Origin: Trichoplax sp. H2
Lineage: Eukaryota > Placozoa > Uniplacotomia > Trichoplacea
Assembly: GCA_003344405.1 (NCBI GenBank)
Contig: NOWV01000018.1
Span: 186,001-250,000 of the forward strand
Length of the DNA: 64,000 nt
Direction of reading: 5' to 3'
Position numbers and translations under genes: made by a program. Below the pieces are notes generated by a model. The model saw nothing but the letters and a program-made list of their open reading frames with translations. It did not search any database and was not told the origin of the DNA. The first letter of the stretch is position 1. The number at the start of each line of letters is the position of its first letter. Of this stretch, positions 52,501 through 64,000 are shown one piece after another.

Positions 52501-55500
52501 ATATTATTAGTAGTAGTAAGGTTATCCTGTATTAAGTATATCTATCTTCTGTTGTAGTGATGATGAACATATCACATCTCTGTCTGAGTTCAGAGTTCAA
52601 AAGATAACAAATAGATATCCGGTTAGTATAAATTTCTCCTAATATCTTACCATTATTCAGTTTTTGCTATTCACAATTACTGAGGAGGTTAATATTGAGG
52701 CATATACATTGGTTATATTTAATTCTGCTAGGATCCGACTTCTCGCTTATTTTGCTTAACCGAAACCTGTATTATTGAACGAGATCCAGCAACTTATAAT
52801 ATTGTTACATGTCGGCCATTTGGCGATATTTATGCTTTAATCCGTTATTCTGACAATCCGCAAAAGTTTGCTGTAGAATATATTCGTGGTCAAATAAGAA
52901 AATATTATTCTACCGAAAGGTGATAAGCTACTATAAATATTTTATTTTCGTAGAAAGTTTACAGTTATATAATATATCATATTTTACACCATCTAGAGAT
53001 TCGCTTCTCGCAAGTGTTTTAGATGGAGCTAGAGCTGGTGGCAATTCTGAAGTTTGTGTTAAAATGCTCGAAACAAAGAGAGGATTAAGATTTGGACCAT
53101 TTCATTCTCCAGTAGATGAAGATATAGAAAGCTTACTTCTGAAATGGCTACAAACTCCGCCAAGTATGCAAAATAATGTATTCTTTGGTGGAGAACGTAA
53201 ATCTTTATATATTAATGTGAATATCATAATGTATATATCTCGTAGGCTCTGGTATCAGTGAGGCTATCGAACGTTTTAATGCCAACATATCATACAGCGG
53301 ATTATTGTATGCTGTAACGCAAGAAGTAAGTAAAATCTCAAAGTACTCACCTTAATTTCAGGGGTGCCTGTAATTGTTAATATTTAACTTAAATTTTATA
53401 GGGATTATTTGCTGAAAATAAAGAAAAGCTCATAAATGGAGCTCTTATTGCTTTCTTACTAAATGAGCGTAAGTTAAAAACCAACGGGTAGAGTAATTAC
53501 GTTATACTATACATATCTAATAGTTGTGTCACTGATGTAATTTTACAATATATGCATTAGGAAGCCATGATACTTTGTCGAATGATGAAATTGAAGCTCA
53601 GTTTCATGTCTTACGTCGCATAGTTGCATCAAAAATTGGATTTCAAGCATTTACTACATTACCTAGGTATTTATTTCCTGGCTTTAACCTAAAACGTTGC
53701 TTAATGCGGTACCATAATTGTTGAGATTTCAAACTTATACTTACACTGACTGAATTACTCGTAAAAATCACATTCTTCTATTAGTTTCCGTGAAAAAATT
53801 GGTGGCAAGATACTAAAATCCCTTAAAAGAAACAACGATGGAATTTCTCATGCTGCTATTGATATGTTATGTGCTTTAATGCAGGTAATGGTTTATAATT
53901 GAATAACAATCTATATCGAAATTTATAAAACTAAAACTGAAATACTTATATTTTAGCCTATGCATGCAAATTACGATCTCCGTCAAGAGCAGCTGAATAA
54001 ATCATCATTATTATCGTCTTCTTCTTTCGTGGAAAATTTGTTGAAACTACTAGCTAGCCACGTTGTATGTCCATTAGATATCAAGTACTTTGTAAACGTT
54101 GCTATGACAATTCACTAAAGCGTCCGTTTTGATTTAGGATCGCGGAACTGGAGCACTGGTCGTTAGTGCGTTACTAGATTTTATAACTTTCGCATTATGT
54201 GCTCCTTACAGGTGATATACGAGACAACAATACCTGATTTAAAATTTTATTTCTCATTACATCGCACTGTAGCTATAATTTCGTTGTGTAGTGATATATA
54301 AGCATTTACTAATTGATCTTTTTCATATGGACTTATGCGTAGTGAAACTACTGATGGAGCACAATTTGATACAGTATTGGAATTGGTAGCTGACCTCGGA
54401 AGATCATTCTTTAGATTATTTGAGGTAACCTATTACATTCGTAACGGAATAATATGTTTTTCGCTAGTTGTGATATTGAAAAAAACTTGTTTTTGTAGCA
54501 TCCTTCCCTTGCAATTCTGAAAGCTGCTGGGCTGATAATGAAGTCATTAATTGAGGTAAATAGGTTATATGAAAATATTTAATATAATCAAACCCTGGAT
54601 ATTGTACTTTAGTACCATGATGCAAATATTTCTGTCATCGTTAAATAGGAAGGCAATGAAGAAGTATCAACGAGACTCCAGGAACTAGCATTATCGGAAG
54701 GGGCTCTTCCCCGACATGTACATATTGCTATGTTTACAAGTAGTACGGACGGTAGAATGTTGACTTTAAGGTATAACTTGTATAGCATTGTAGTGTGATG
54801 GTAGTTCTTTTTGGTATGCGTTGTATTCAAGGCATACTAATAATTATACTTATTTAAAACTTTCGATAGGCAATTGAGTCGGCATCTTGTAAGCTTATGG
54901 ACTGAAGGAAATCCCAAAGCCATGGAACTATTTGGTAGAATACTGGTAAGCCATGAAAATGCCAGCATTGATTCATAATTATATTATCAAAACAGATAGA
55001 TTTATTAAATTACTAAAAATTAAAGTTAAGTAACTGGGCTTGATCGTAAATTCATTCATCACTCATACATAAATATTTAATTATTTCAATTATTAATTGA
55101 AAAATTTTATTTTATGTTAAACTAACCGTTATTTTCATATTATTCATATAGCCCGCTGGCTTAGTAGCATATCTAGAATCTTCTGATGTTGCTCCGGATG
55201 ACGATATTGATCGTATGCACGTCCGTGATAATATGAAGCTCGCTAAGGTTCATTATTGATTTAAAGTGAAGTGTGTGCACTGTATTCTAAGAAGTAGGTG
55301 GCAAGTTGTGAACATTTCTAAGTAATTTAGTTTATAATATTTACTAGGTCGCATCATCGAAAAATAAAAAAAGTTTACAGCGGCAACAGATTGAGGCGCT
55401 GCTTATACATTGGAAAACACGTCTTGGAAGGCAGAAACCAGAGGTAGACTGATTATTATAAATATCGTATCGCTATCTTAGCATTTCAGTACCGTGAATT

Positions 55501-58500
55501 TGTAGGTACATGGGTCAATAGTATTATATCAACTAAGAGTTCCTGTATTATTTTGATTAGCCAACTACTAACAGACCAGTAGTTTTACGAAAGCGTCGTC
55601 AAAGATTGAAAGTAGAATTAAACTGGCAGTATTTCTTTTACAAGTATGTAAAAGTTTAAATAAATTATCATTTCCTTTTGTCATCTTGGAGTTAACGTAA
55701 TAGAGGTTACAACTTACTTTATTAAACAGATTTTATGAAGACCACTCTAATGCTTGGTTAATATGGAATTACAAGGTTATATAAGATGACAATGTCGTAA
55801 ATCCTGAAATCTGTGTTTTGTACTCAGTGGGTTGTATTCCTTATTTTTAGACTAGGGAAGAATTAAGAGAAGCCTTAGAAATGGAGATGAGACTTTTCAT
55901 GCAAGATCGGGTGCGTTCGAACTTTAATTCTGTACTTGGTTTTACGTTCAGTTGTGTCAGTGACGTCTAATAATGTATTGGTAACTCATAGGAGCTCAGT
56001 CAAAAACAGATAATTTCTTGGAATCATGTTGAATTTGAAGTTCGCTATGAGAGCCTGTCTGAGGAAATCAAAATAGGTTAACAGAATTGAGTTACTTATA
56101 TTATCAGTATGTGGGAGTAGACAGTCTAACGTACTCATTATTCATGGCTTGAAATATTTTTATGTATTTAGGCGATTACTACCTTCGATTATTGCTGGAA
56201 GATGACGAATCTGTTCTTATTAAACAATCGTGAGTATACATCTTTAATAATACTGCTGTTACTTTTAACATTGATGAATTGTAAATATCTGAAGTACCAA
56301 TAAGCGTTCTTATCTTAATATAATTTCAGATATCAATTTTTTAATGACCTGTACCATCGATTCTTGCTATCCCCTAAACCACAAATGAAAGCATTATGCT
56401 TACAGGTAAGGATTTATCCAAGACAGTATAGGCATTATAATTGCCATGGCAGCTCTAAAAGTAGAGTAACTCTATTGAATCGAATAGTGTAATGTATTAA
56501 TTTAGTGATAACTATTGCTCTTTTTGGACATAGGCAATGGCAATTGTGTATGGAAAATGTTATGAAGAAATTGGTGTTTTCAATGATACGAGATATATTG
56601 TGAAAATGATAGAAAGGGTGAAGCTTTAAATAGATTTTTTTAGTTCGTGGTGTCTTGCTTTAATCAAATATTTATATCTTTTGATAGACTATCGACAAGC
56701 TAGAAAGAGACCGTTTACTATTTTTTGTCCATAAGCTTATTAATAGAAGAGTAAGATTGGATAATAGTATCGCCATTATTGTTCATTGTATATTGTATAT
56801 TGTCCTATGAGTCTTCAACACCATATTAACAGAAATATTTTATGTAGGAAAATGTTAAGGCTATAATGGATGCTAATGGAGTTAGAATTTTTGTTGATTT
56901 ACTTACTTTATCACATCTGCATGTTACAAGGGCAACCGTACCACTACAGGTACGACGTATAATTAAACTTTTCGTGAACTTATAACAATGCTGCAATGCG
57001 ATATTATATATTAACTCGATTCTTATTTTCGTTCGAAATATCATTAGACGAACGTCATTGAGGCTGCTCCAGATATGGCTAGAGATACAGAGAAGGAGTG
57101 GTACTATGGAAATGCGGACAAAGAAAGATTAGGACCTTTCAGTTTTAAAGAGGTATAGCACTGCATACTGTATACGTATATGTATCAAATCTAATGTAAT
57201 ATATATTAGATACAGCGTTCATCATATGTATTTTAAAATGCTTTAGATGAGAGAATTTTGGGCCAGTGACGTTTTGAGACCCACTACCCGTTGTTGGGCT
57301 CAAGGGATGGATGGATGGCGACCATTACATAGCATACCCCAGCTTAAATGGTGCTTAATGGCGACTGGTACGGCTGTAATGAATGAAACGGATATGGCTG
57401 TCTTAATTCTTAATATACTTAACAAAATGTGTGAATACTACCCTAACAAGTAAGTCTCCTTATGAGATAATGCTGTTTTCTATTCGTCCATTTACCAGAA
57501 TGAAACTACTATTATAGGGACGAAGATGGAGCAATTGTTCGTCCTATGCCTAGAATCAAGCGAATGCTAAGCGATCAGACTTGTTTGCCCCACCTTGTAC
57601 AACTATTCTTAACATTTGATCCTATTATTGTTGAAAAAACAGCCCTATTACTTCATTCTATCGTCATGGACAATCCAATCCTTCCGCGCTTATATTTATC
57701 TGGGGCTTTCTTTTTTATTATGATGTATACTGGGTCTAATGTTCTACCAATTGGTAAATTTCTTGTGGATACGCATAACAAGCAGGCATTTCGCTCAGAT
57801 GAGGAGCAACAAGCATCTGATGTTGTAAATCGTAGTATACTTAGTCAAATGTTACCAGAAGCTATGGTTTGTTATATTGAAAATTATGGCGCAAATAAAT
57901 TTGCCGAAGTATTTCTCGGCGAATTTGATACACCTGAAACTATTTGGAATACAGAAATGAGGCGAATGATGATTGAAAAACTTGCATCCCACTTGGCAGA
58001 CTTTACTCCCCGATTGCTTAGCAATACTAGGGCACTTTATCAGTATTGTCCTCTTCCAAGGCTTACATATCCGCAGCTGGAGAATGAACTATTCTGTAAT
58101 ATTTACTATCTCAGAGCTCTTTGCGACATTGCTAGATTTCCAGATTGGCCTATTAAGGATCCCATCAAACTTCTTAAAGATGTTCTAATGGAATGGAAAA
58201 AGGAAGTTGAAAAGAAAGGCTCGTCAATGTCAAGTGAGGAAGCATACAAAATTCTGGGATTAGAAACTGGTGTAGGCGGCCATGAAGAATCTAAAGTTCG
58301 TAAAGCCTATTTCAAATTAGCGCAGAAATATCACCCTGATAAAAATCCTGAAGGAAGAGAAATGTTCGAAACTATCAATAAGGCTTATGAGTTTTTAGGC
58401 AGCAAATCTGAGAAAAAGACCGACGGTCCGGACCCTAATAATATTGTCTTAGTCTTGAGGACTCAATCAATTTTATATTCAAGATATAAAGAGGATTTGG

Positions 58501-61500
58501 CTCCTTATAAATATGCAGGATATCCTATGTTAATTAAAACGATTAGATTAGAAACCCAGGATGATACTCTGTTTTCGAAGTCAGCTCCGTTATTGACTGC
58601 TGCTAGCGAGCTTGCCTATCATACGATAGATTGTTCGGCTTTGAATGCTGAAGAATTGAGAAGAGAGAACGGTTTTGAAGTGAGGTTTATCACGTTCTTA
58701 TATACTGTTATGAAAGGGTCAGGGTATTTAAAAAGTTCGTCATTTGTACTTATGTTAGGCTTTACAGGAAGCATTTGATAGATGCATTGCTGTTCTTGGG
58801 CCTTCAACAGAACCGGAATCTGTTTCAGTGCAGGTTATGATTTAATTCTTATACTCTTATTTGGCCAGATATTCAGTGATTGTGAAACTAAAATATGTTT
58901 ATAATTTCCTGTAGGTCTGTAAATACGTTATTCGTTGCTTCGAAGCATCTGCACAATTCGATGCCTGTCGCGAGAAGCTGCAAGAGCTGCCTATAGTTAT
59001 TAAGGATATTGCTAGAACTATGTACTTTAAGGTAAACTGTGGCTCTTCTCTGCTGTCGACTCTGTTGATATTGTATATGTAATGATTACAATAAATTAAA
59101 CAACGTCTGCTTTTTAGAATTTGACGGTCTTATGCACAACTGCAACTGATTGTGTGAGTGCGTTGGCAATAGACACCACTTTACAAGCACAAATGTTGGC
59201 CGTATGTATTTGCTTTATTTTGTAACTTAGATAGAAGAAATAGTAACTTATGGTAACTTAAAGATACTAAATTATTTGTAAATTATTTTTGAAATTCATA
59301 GGCTGGTGTAGTATGGCACTTGCTATTGTACCTGTTCAATTATGACTATACGCTGGATGAGGGTGGTGTCGAGGCTTCTACTGACACAAATCAGCAGCTT
59401 GTAGCTAATAATTTGGCTAAATTAAGTATCAGAGCTCTGATTAGACTAGCGGGTTTTCAAACTCCGGGTTCGTCATTTTTGATATCCGAAATCATCCTTA
59501 AATGTGTATGTAACCTTTGTAATTATTTTTTTCTTATTATTAGAACCAAGTATTGAAAAAACGCCAGATAACACTTCAATCAAGAAGTGCGTCAGCGCTA
59601 TGTTAACGCCCTATGTTACTAAACAGTTAGAATTGAAGGGATCTGTTGAGGTGATTTTTAATTACTAGATTATCACCAAATGGTAATTGTTGCTTAACGG
59701 ATGTATTTAATTCTTACTTTACTTTACTGTTTTATAGATTTTAAAGTTGTTAAACTCTAATTCTGAGAATCCGTATTTGATCTGGGATAATGCGACTAGA
59801 GCTCAATTGATTGATTATTTGGAGAAAGAGCAAAGTAGTATGATTAGAAGTGTAAGTATTTTAGCTCTTTTATGATATTGTAGAACGTTTCACGATCGTG
59901 TACTCTCTTGTTTTTAGGGAGAATGCGATCCATCGTACGGGAAAGATTTTACTTTTGATGCACATGAAAAAGAACTTATCATTGGAGATATTTTTGTTCG
60001 TATCTATAATAAACAATCATCATTTCCACTCGAAAATGGGGAACAATTTTGCTCCGATTTACTTAATTTCTTAGGTTCTGAAGCAGAGGTATGTGAAATC
60101 GAATGTCGTTAACATCATTGTTTTTTACCAAATACTGCAATTGTGGAGTTAGTTCATTTTGTACCGAGAAAGTAATAATTTTATCATATTTGTAGTACTT
60201 GCATTCACTAATGGCTTTGGCTGCTTCGGGACAAGAAGTTGATAGTAATTCTGCACGCCTTGTTAAAAGTGAAATGGCATTAGAAGCTTTGAGAAATGTT
60301 ATTAAGAACAACCCAGGTTATTGTTATGTTAAAAGAAGTCGCTTACTAGCATATTTGACTGTGTTATGTAAAATGATCTGATGGAGCTTTGCTATTTCAG
60401 CTTGCTCTGAACGATGCATCGGTCATTTCAAGCTTCTGTTTAGCCTATTGTGCATGGAAAGTGATGGCAATTTACAGCAAATGGCTCTTGAGGTATAATT
60501 ACAGTTATGCAATGCACTTCTATTAGTTCTGTCTGCTATTAGTTGTTACAAAATACTTAAAATTCGATCATATTTCTTCATTAACATTACATTTAGGTAA
60601 TCAATAATGTTGCCGGTAATAAGAAATGTGTGCAAGATATCGCTGATGCAGATGTTCTGTCGTATCTCTTCTTAGTTGTTGAGATGGCACCTGATAGTAA
60701 GACTTTTAGATAAACTTAAATTATCTTATTTCGCTAACATTTTACTCTAGAAGAAAAAGACATATTTAACTGCTTTTCTATATTGTCTAGGTCAAGTAAC
60801 AGTAATGGAAGTTCTTATCGCATTGTCATCTAACACTAAGATAGTAAAGGATTGCATGTCTAAAGGTGAACTGTTAACTCAGCTTATACTTTAAAATACT
60901 AGTTTTTTGAGACTTCAACATTGGATTGCATATCACTAACTACAAAACTAAATTTTTAATTTAGGTGCTGTAATATATCTGCTCCACTTATTTTGCAATT
61001 CTACATCACCAGAAGTTCGACAAAGTGCTGCAGAACTTCTCGCTAAATTAACCAACGATAAATTAGTTGGACCCAAGGTGAGTTTAACACATTTTAGGAA
61101 TTGATAATTAGAATGTACTAAAGTATGCTTATAACAAATTTTTAGGTCCGCATTTTATTGTCCAAGTTTTTACCGGTAATATTTATTGATGCTATGCGGG
61201 ACAGTGCTGAAGCTAGTGTCTATATGTTTGAAAGTAAGAAATTAAGTAGACGCTTGGTGATTTATATACAATAGTTTTATGGCTAGGTTCGATTTATTAT
61301 ATCTGTATTGACTGGGCTGCTTTCGGATTTATTTAAAGGTAGTCAAGAGAATCCTGAATTGATATGGAACGAAGAAACAAGAGAAAAAGTATCTAAAGTA
61401 GTTCAGAGAATGGAAAAAGATTTTTACCACAGGCAAAAAGATAATATATCCACTACTTGGAAGGTTAATATGCCTGCAGTACTGTGTTTAATTGTGAGGG

Positions 61501-62932
61501 TTTGTTTGTTTATTGAATTATTTTTCTTTATCTGTAGCTTCCCGAAAACTTTGCCATAGTTTACACCAACATTGAAGGTGAACTTACTGTTGGCGGAGTT
61601 TTCTTGCGCCTTTTTATTTCACAACCAGCTTGGGTACGTGCAGAATCTAGTAATTTTAATAAAAAATTTTCAGAGTACACGCTTAGAACCGTATTTCCGT
61701 ATAACTCCTATTGAACTGCTTTATTGACTTATGGTTAAATACTCCAGGTGTTACGAAAACCGAGAGAATTTTTAATAGCTCTAACAGAAAAATTTTCGCA
61801 ATTAATTGGGTCAACGGCACCGGATGTTAGTATCAGAAATATATATTAATCATTTCTCGATTATACTACGAGTTGTGACTGATAGTTACCCGAGGTTTTT
61901 TAATGTTTTTACTTATAATCGTTTAGACTGAAGTTTTAGAGACTGTTACCACTGCAATCGTTGCTTTCTTCAACGCTCAACCATTAATGATGGATCAGGT
62001 AAAATAATTTTCTTTGGGTTGATGTGTCTATTTGTGGTGCTGTTATGACTAACATTTGTATGATTGCTTCAGTTACCTAGCTTAGGACACATTCCACGCT
62101 TTTTTCAAAGCATGAGTTCTAGAAATGATGCCATACCTAAAGCTTCTGTCACTGTTGTGCACACGATTACCTCTAGTGATGTAAGTCAGATGATTAATTT
62201 TATTAGTAATACGAAATACGGTGTAAGGAAGATTCATATTTGATTATTTTTGTGTAATAAATTAACAGATTTGTATTAGAGCTATGACGGAGACCGAATG
62301 CATTGGTTCAGTTATGGTTGCAATGAAGAAAAGACCCGACATCATAGGGCTAGCTTGTGAGGCGTATTATAATATGTTTGAACACAAGGAAAGCGCTTTT
62401 GTTCAACAGGTTTGGAAAGAACGATTAGACATTATTATCGTCTGTAGCGCTTTCTTATTGTAATTTAATAATACTGCATAGGCCCTCAAAGCAGAAGTTG
62501 TACCATATTTACTGAGCTTACTAGATTGCGGCTTAGAAACTGTTCCGAACGCTGCTTCAACAAAGGCTCAGATTGTCAAAGCCCTCAAAGCTATGGCAAT
62601 GGATTTACAACACGGAGAACAGGTATAGTAAAAACTACTGGTAGCTAATGTTTCCTTAGAAATTCTTATTGTACAGAATCGGCTAACCTGAGTTCGTGTG
62701 CGAATGTTTCATAACTTAGATTGCCGCTATACTGGAACAGTCATCAGTTTGGGCGTCTTACAAAGATCAAAAGCATGATCTTTTTATTCAAGATACGAAT
62801 ATTGCTGGTTACTTAACTGGACCAGTTGGCACAGCGGGATATTTGACTGCAGGTCCTGCTCATAGTTCTAACTTACCTGATGCACCTCCGCCACTTCAAA
62901 ATTCTTCAATTCATCAAGAAGATGATGATTGA
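49544..62932 (+). CDS. DNAJC13: DnaJ homologue subfamily C member 13 / RME-8, endosomal co-chaperone
   Basis: RME-8 recruits HSC70 to endosomes and works with retromer, SNX1 and the WASH complex in membrane recycling. ATG 49544 opens [23 protein letters not shown]; early exons with verified phase are 49544-49611, 49873-49948, 50880-50955 and 51204-51268, matching the conserved PH-like N terminus ([28 protein letters not shown]). Many exons follow, including [43 protein letters not shown], and the GYF-like block [28 protein letters not shown]. One large exon (to about 58681) carries the J domain with its HPD motif ([16 protein letters not shown]). Armadillo-like regions continue to the end, which keeps the paired [15 protein letters not shown] motif before the TGA at 62930-62932. 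The expected product exceeds 2000 residues, as in other animals. No frame break was noticed, but not every exon was traced. Confidence 0.95.
58226..58415 (+). other. DNAJC13: J domain of DNAJC13
   Basis: Encodes [15 protein letters not shown], then [21 protein letters not shown] and an end at NKAYEFL. The HPD tripeptide needed to stimulate HSC70 ATPase is intact, so the co-chaperone activity should be preserved. Confidence 0.9.
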
Positions 62933-63894
62933 TTATGAAATACAGTTATGAACTAGGAGCTATATTTACAAGTACTCTATTAGATAGATACTCTTGAATC
63001 AGTGATAAATTGTACAGTAAATTTAGGGTAACGAGATAATTTACTCGCGTTTGATCTCGGATAATTTCTAAAGATCTTTTGTAAGGTTAATCAATTTTAT
63101 ATCAGTGAATTTAAAACAAATCAAATGCTCCTTATTTGCAATTATTTCTCTATTAAAAATCTTGATGATGTGATTTTATGTCAACTATAAACAGCGAATT
63201 TTACCAGATTTTTTACCGTCGTATTGTTCAATACAATATACAGTTGGCGTTCAATCTTAAAGTCCTTGGTGATGTGGTTTAAATGATTTTGTACAAGCGT
63301 ATAGTGAACAGTATTACGTTAGTGCTCTTCAATCTATTAGATTTGCTTTTCCAAGTTAAAATCACAATTTGTAACAACACTTTCTGTCCATAAAATTTAT
63401 GCAAAATTCTTATACGATAAACAGCATTGAGTCTATCCTAGAAAAATTTTGTCAGCTGTAATTGCCTACTGCGTTTATTCTTTCATTAGTCTATGAGTCT
63501 CGGTATAGTATGGATTCCTTGAAAACTAGTAAAATTTATCTTGTTGTACGTGTATTATCACCGAATAAACTAATAAACTTATCATAATTAATGAGATCAA
63601 TTAAAATAGTACAGTAGTCTGCTCACTTGTGAAATTATACTAAAGAAATAAAATTTATCATTTAAGATGTCTGCGAGTGTATAATATCCGACACTAGTAA
63701 ATTACTACCAGTAATTACTGTATATAATAATCTTAAAAGTACAGTATGCGTATTACCTGGTCAGCATTGGTATAGAGCATCATTGCTGACGATTATATAT
63801 ATGTAGTTATAATACTAATACAAGTATACTGTAATGATGTAGTTTCAGATAATCATGCAACTAGCGTTTCCAGCTTTCTAATTTGTTATACAGC
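62933..63894. other. DNAJC13 3' region and downstream intergenic DNA
   Basis: AT-rich, without a supportable gene. It includes the 3' UTR of DNAJC13, but the polyadenylation site cannot be chosen among several A-rich candidates. Confidence 0.4.
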
Positions 63895-64000
63895 ATGCAG
63901 TATAGCTTTGAAATACGGATGTTTGGCTTAATTTGTATTTTAACGTTATTTAGCATCTCGAACCAGTTGCATGCTTCCATTCATAGCTCATGGCATAATC
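63895..64000 (+). CDS. possible first exon of a secreted protein (cut by window edge)
   Basis: ATG at 63895 (or 63919) opens a frame without stop to the end of the window. From the second Met it reads MFGLICILTLFSISNQLHAS, a good signal-peptide pattern with a cleavage-like LHA end. Thirty-five codons are visible and no family can be named. It could be chance. Confidence 0.35.
   Translation, partial: MQYSFEIRMFGLICILTLFSISNQLHASIHSSWHN

Overview
The window is animal nuclear DNA. It is AT-rich, its genes are split into many short exons by small GT-AG introns, and it contains metazoan genes (SHLD2, FAN1, PPCDC, KXD1, alkaline phosphatases, ARP3, DNAJC13/RME-8). There are no bacterial operons, no CRISPR array and no recognisable transposase. 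The compact, intron-rich, AT-rich style with vertebrate-like exon and protein conservation best fits a placozoan (Trichoplax or Hoilungia type). That assignment is inference, not something read from a marker gene. Most exons were rebuilt by hand from splice signals, reading phase and family similarity. In most genes the phases close exactly.

Layout: (1) 1-4.1 kb, + strand: a shieldin subunit 2 (SHLD2) homologue covering the region of the three OB folds and the C-terminal zinc ribbon. (2) 4.1-8.7 kb, - strand: FAN1 nuclease in 12 exons, convergent with SHLD2, with a long first exon carrying a SUMO-interacting motif, a PIP box and three internal repeats. (3) 8.7-9.1 kb: a divergent FAN1/PPCDC promoter region holding a dense cluster of TACAGTAC-type palindromes. 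(4) 9.1-10.8 kb, + strand: PPCDC of coenzyme A synthesis. (5) 11.6-12.6 kb, - strand: KXD1 (BORC subunit) with a signal-peptide-like ORF just upstream, followed by a decayed tandem duplicate. (6) 16.3-40.5 kb, + strand: three tandem GPI-type alkaline phosphatases separated by about 6 kb of gene-poor DNA containing several degenerate tandem duplications. (7) 42.1-45.7 kb, - strand: ARP3 in 16 exons. (8) 47.5-49.0 kb: a 1.4 kb cluster of the same TACAGTAC palindromes. (9) 49.5-62.9 kb, + strand: DNAJC13/RME-8 in many exons. (10) Right edge: a possible signal-peptide start of another secreted protein.

Two genome-repair genes (SHLD2, which limits end resection in vertebrates, and FAN1, which processes crosslinks) sit tail to tail 282 bases apart. 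KXD1, ARP3 and DNAJC13 all act on endosomes or lysosomes and actin-linked trafficking, but they are not arranged as a functional cluster. The points most worth following are an SHLD2 homologue in a probable non-bilaterian, the repeat-bearing N terminus of FAN1 without a visible UBZ finger, and the palindrome clusters that sit in divergent promoter intervals.
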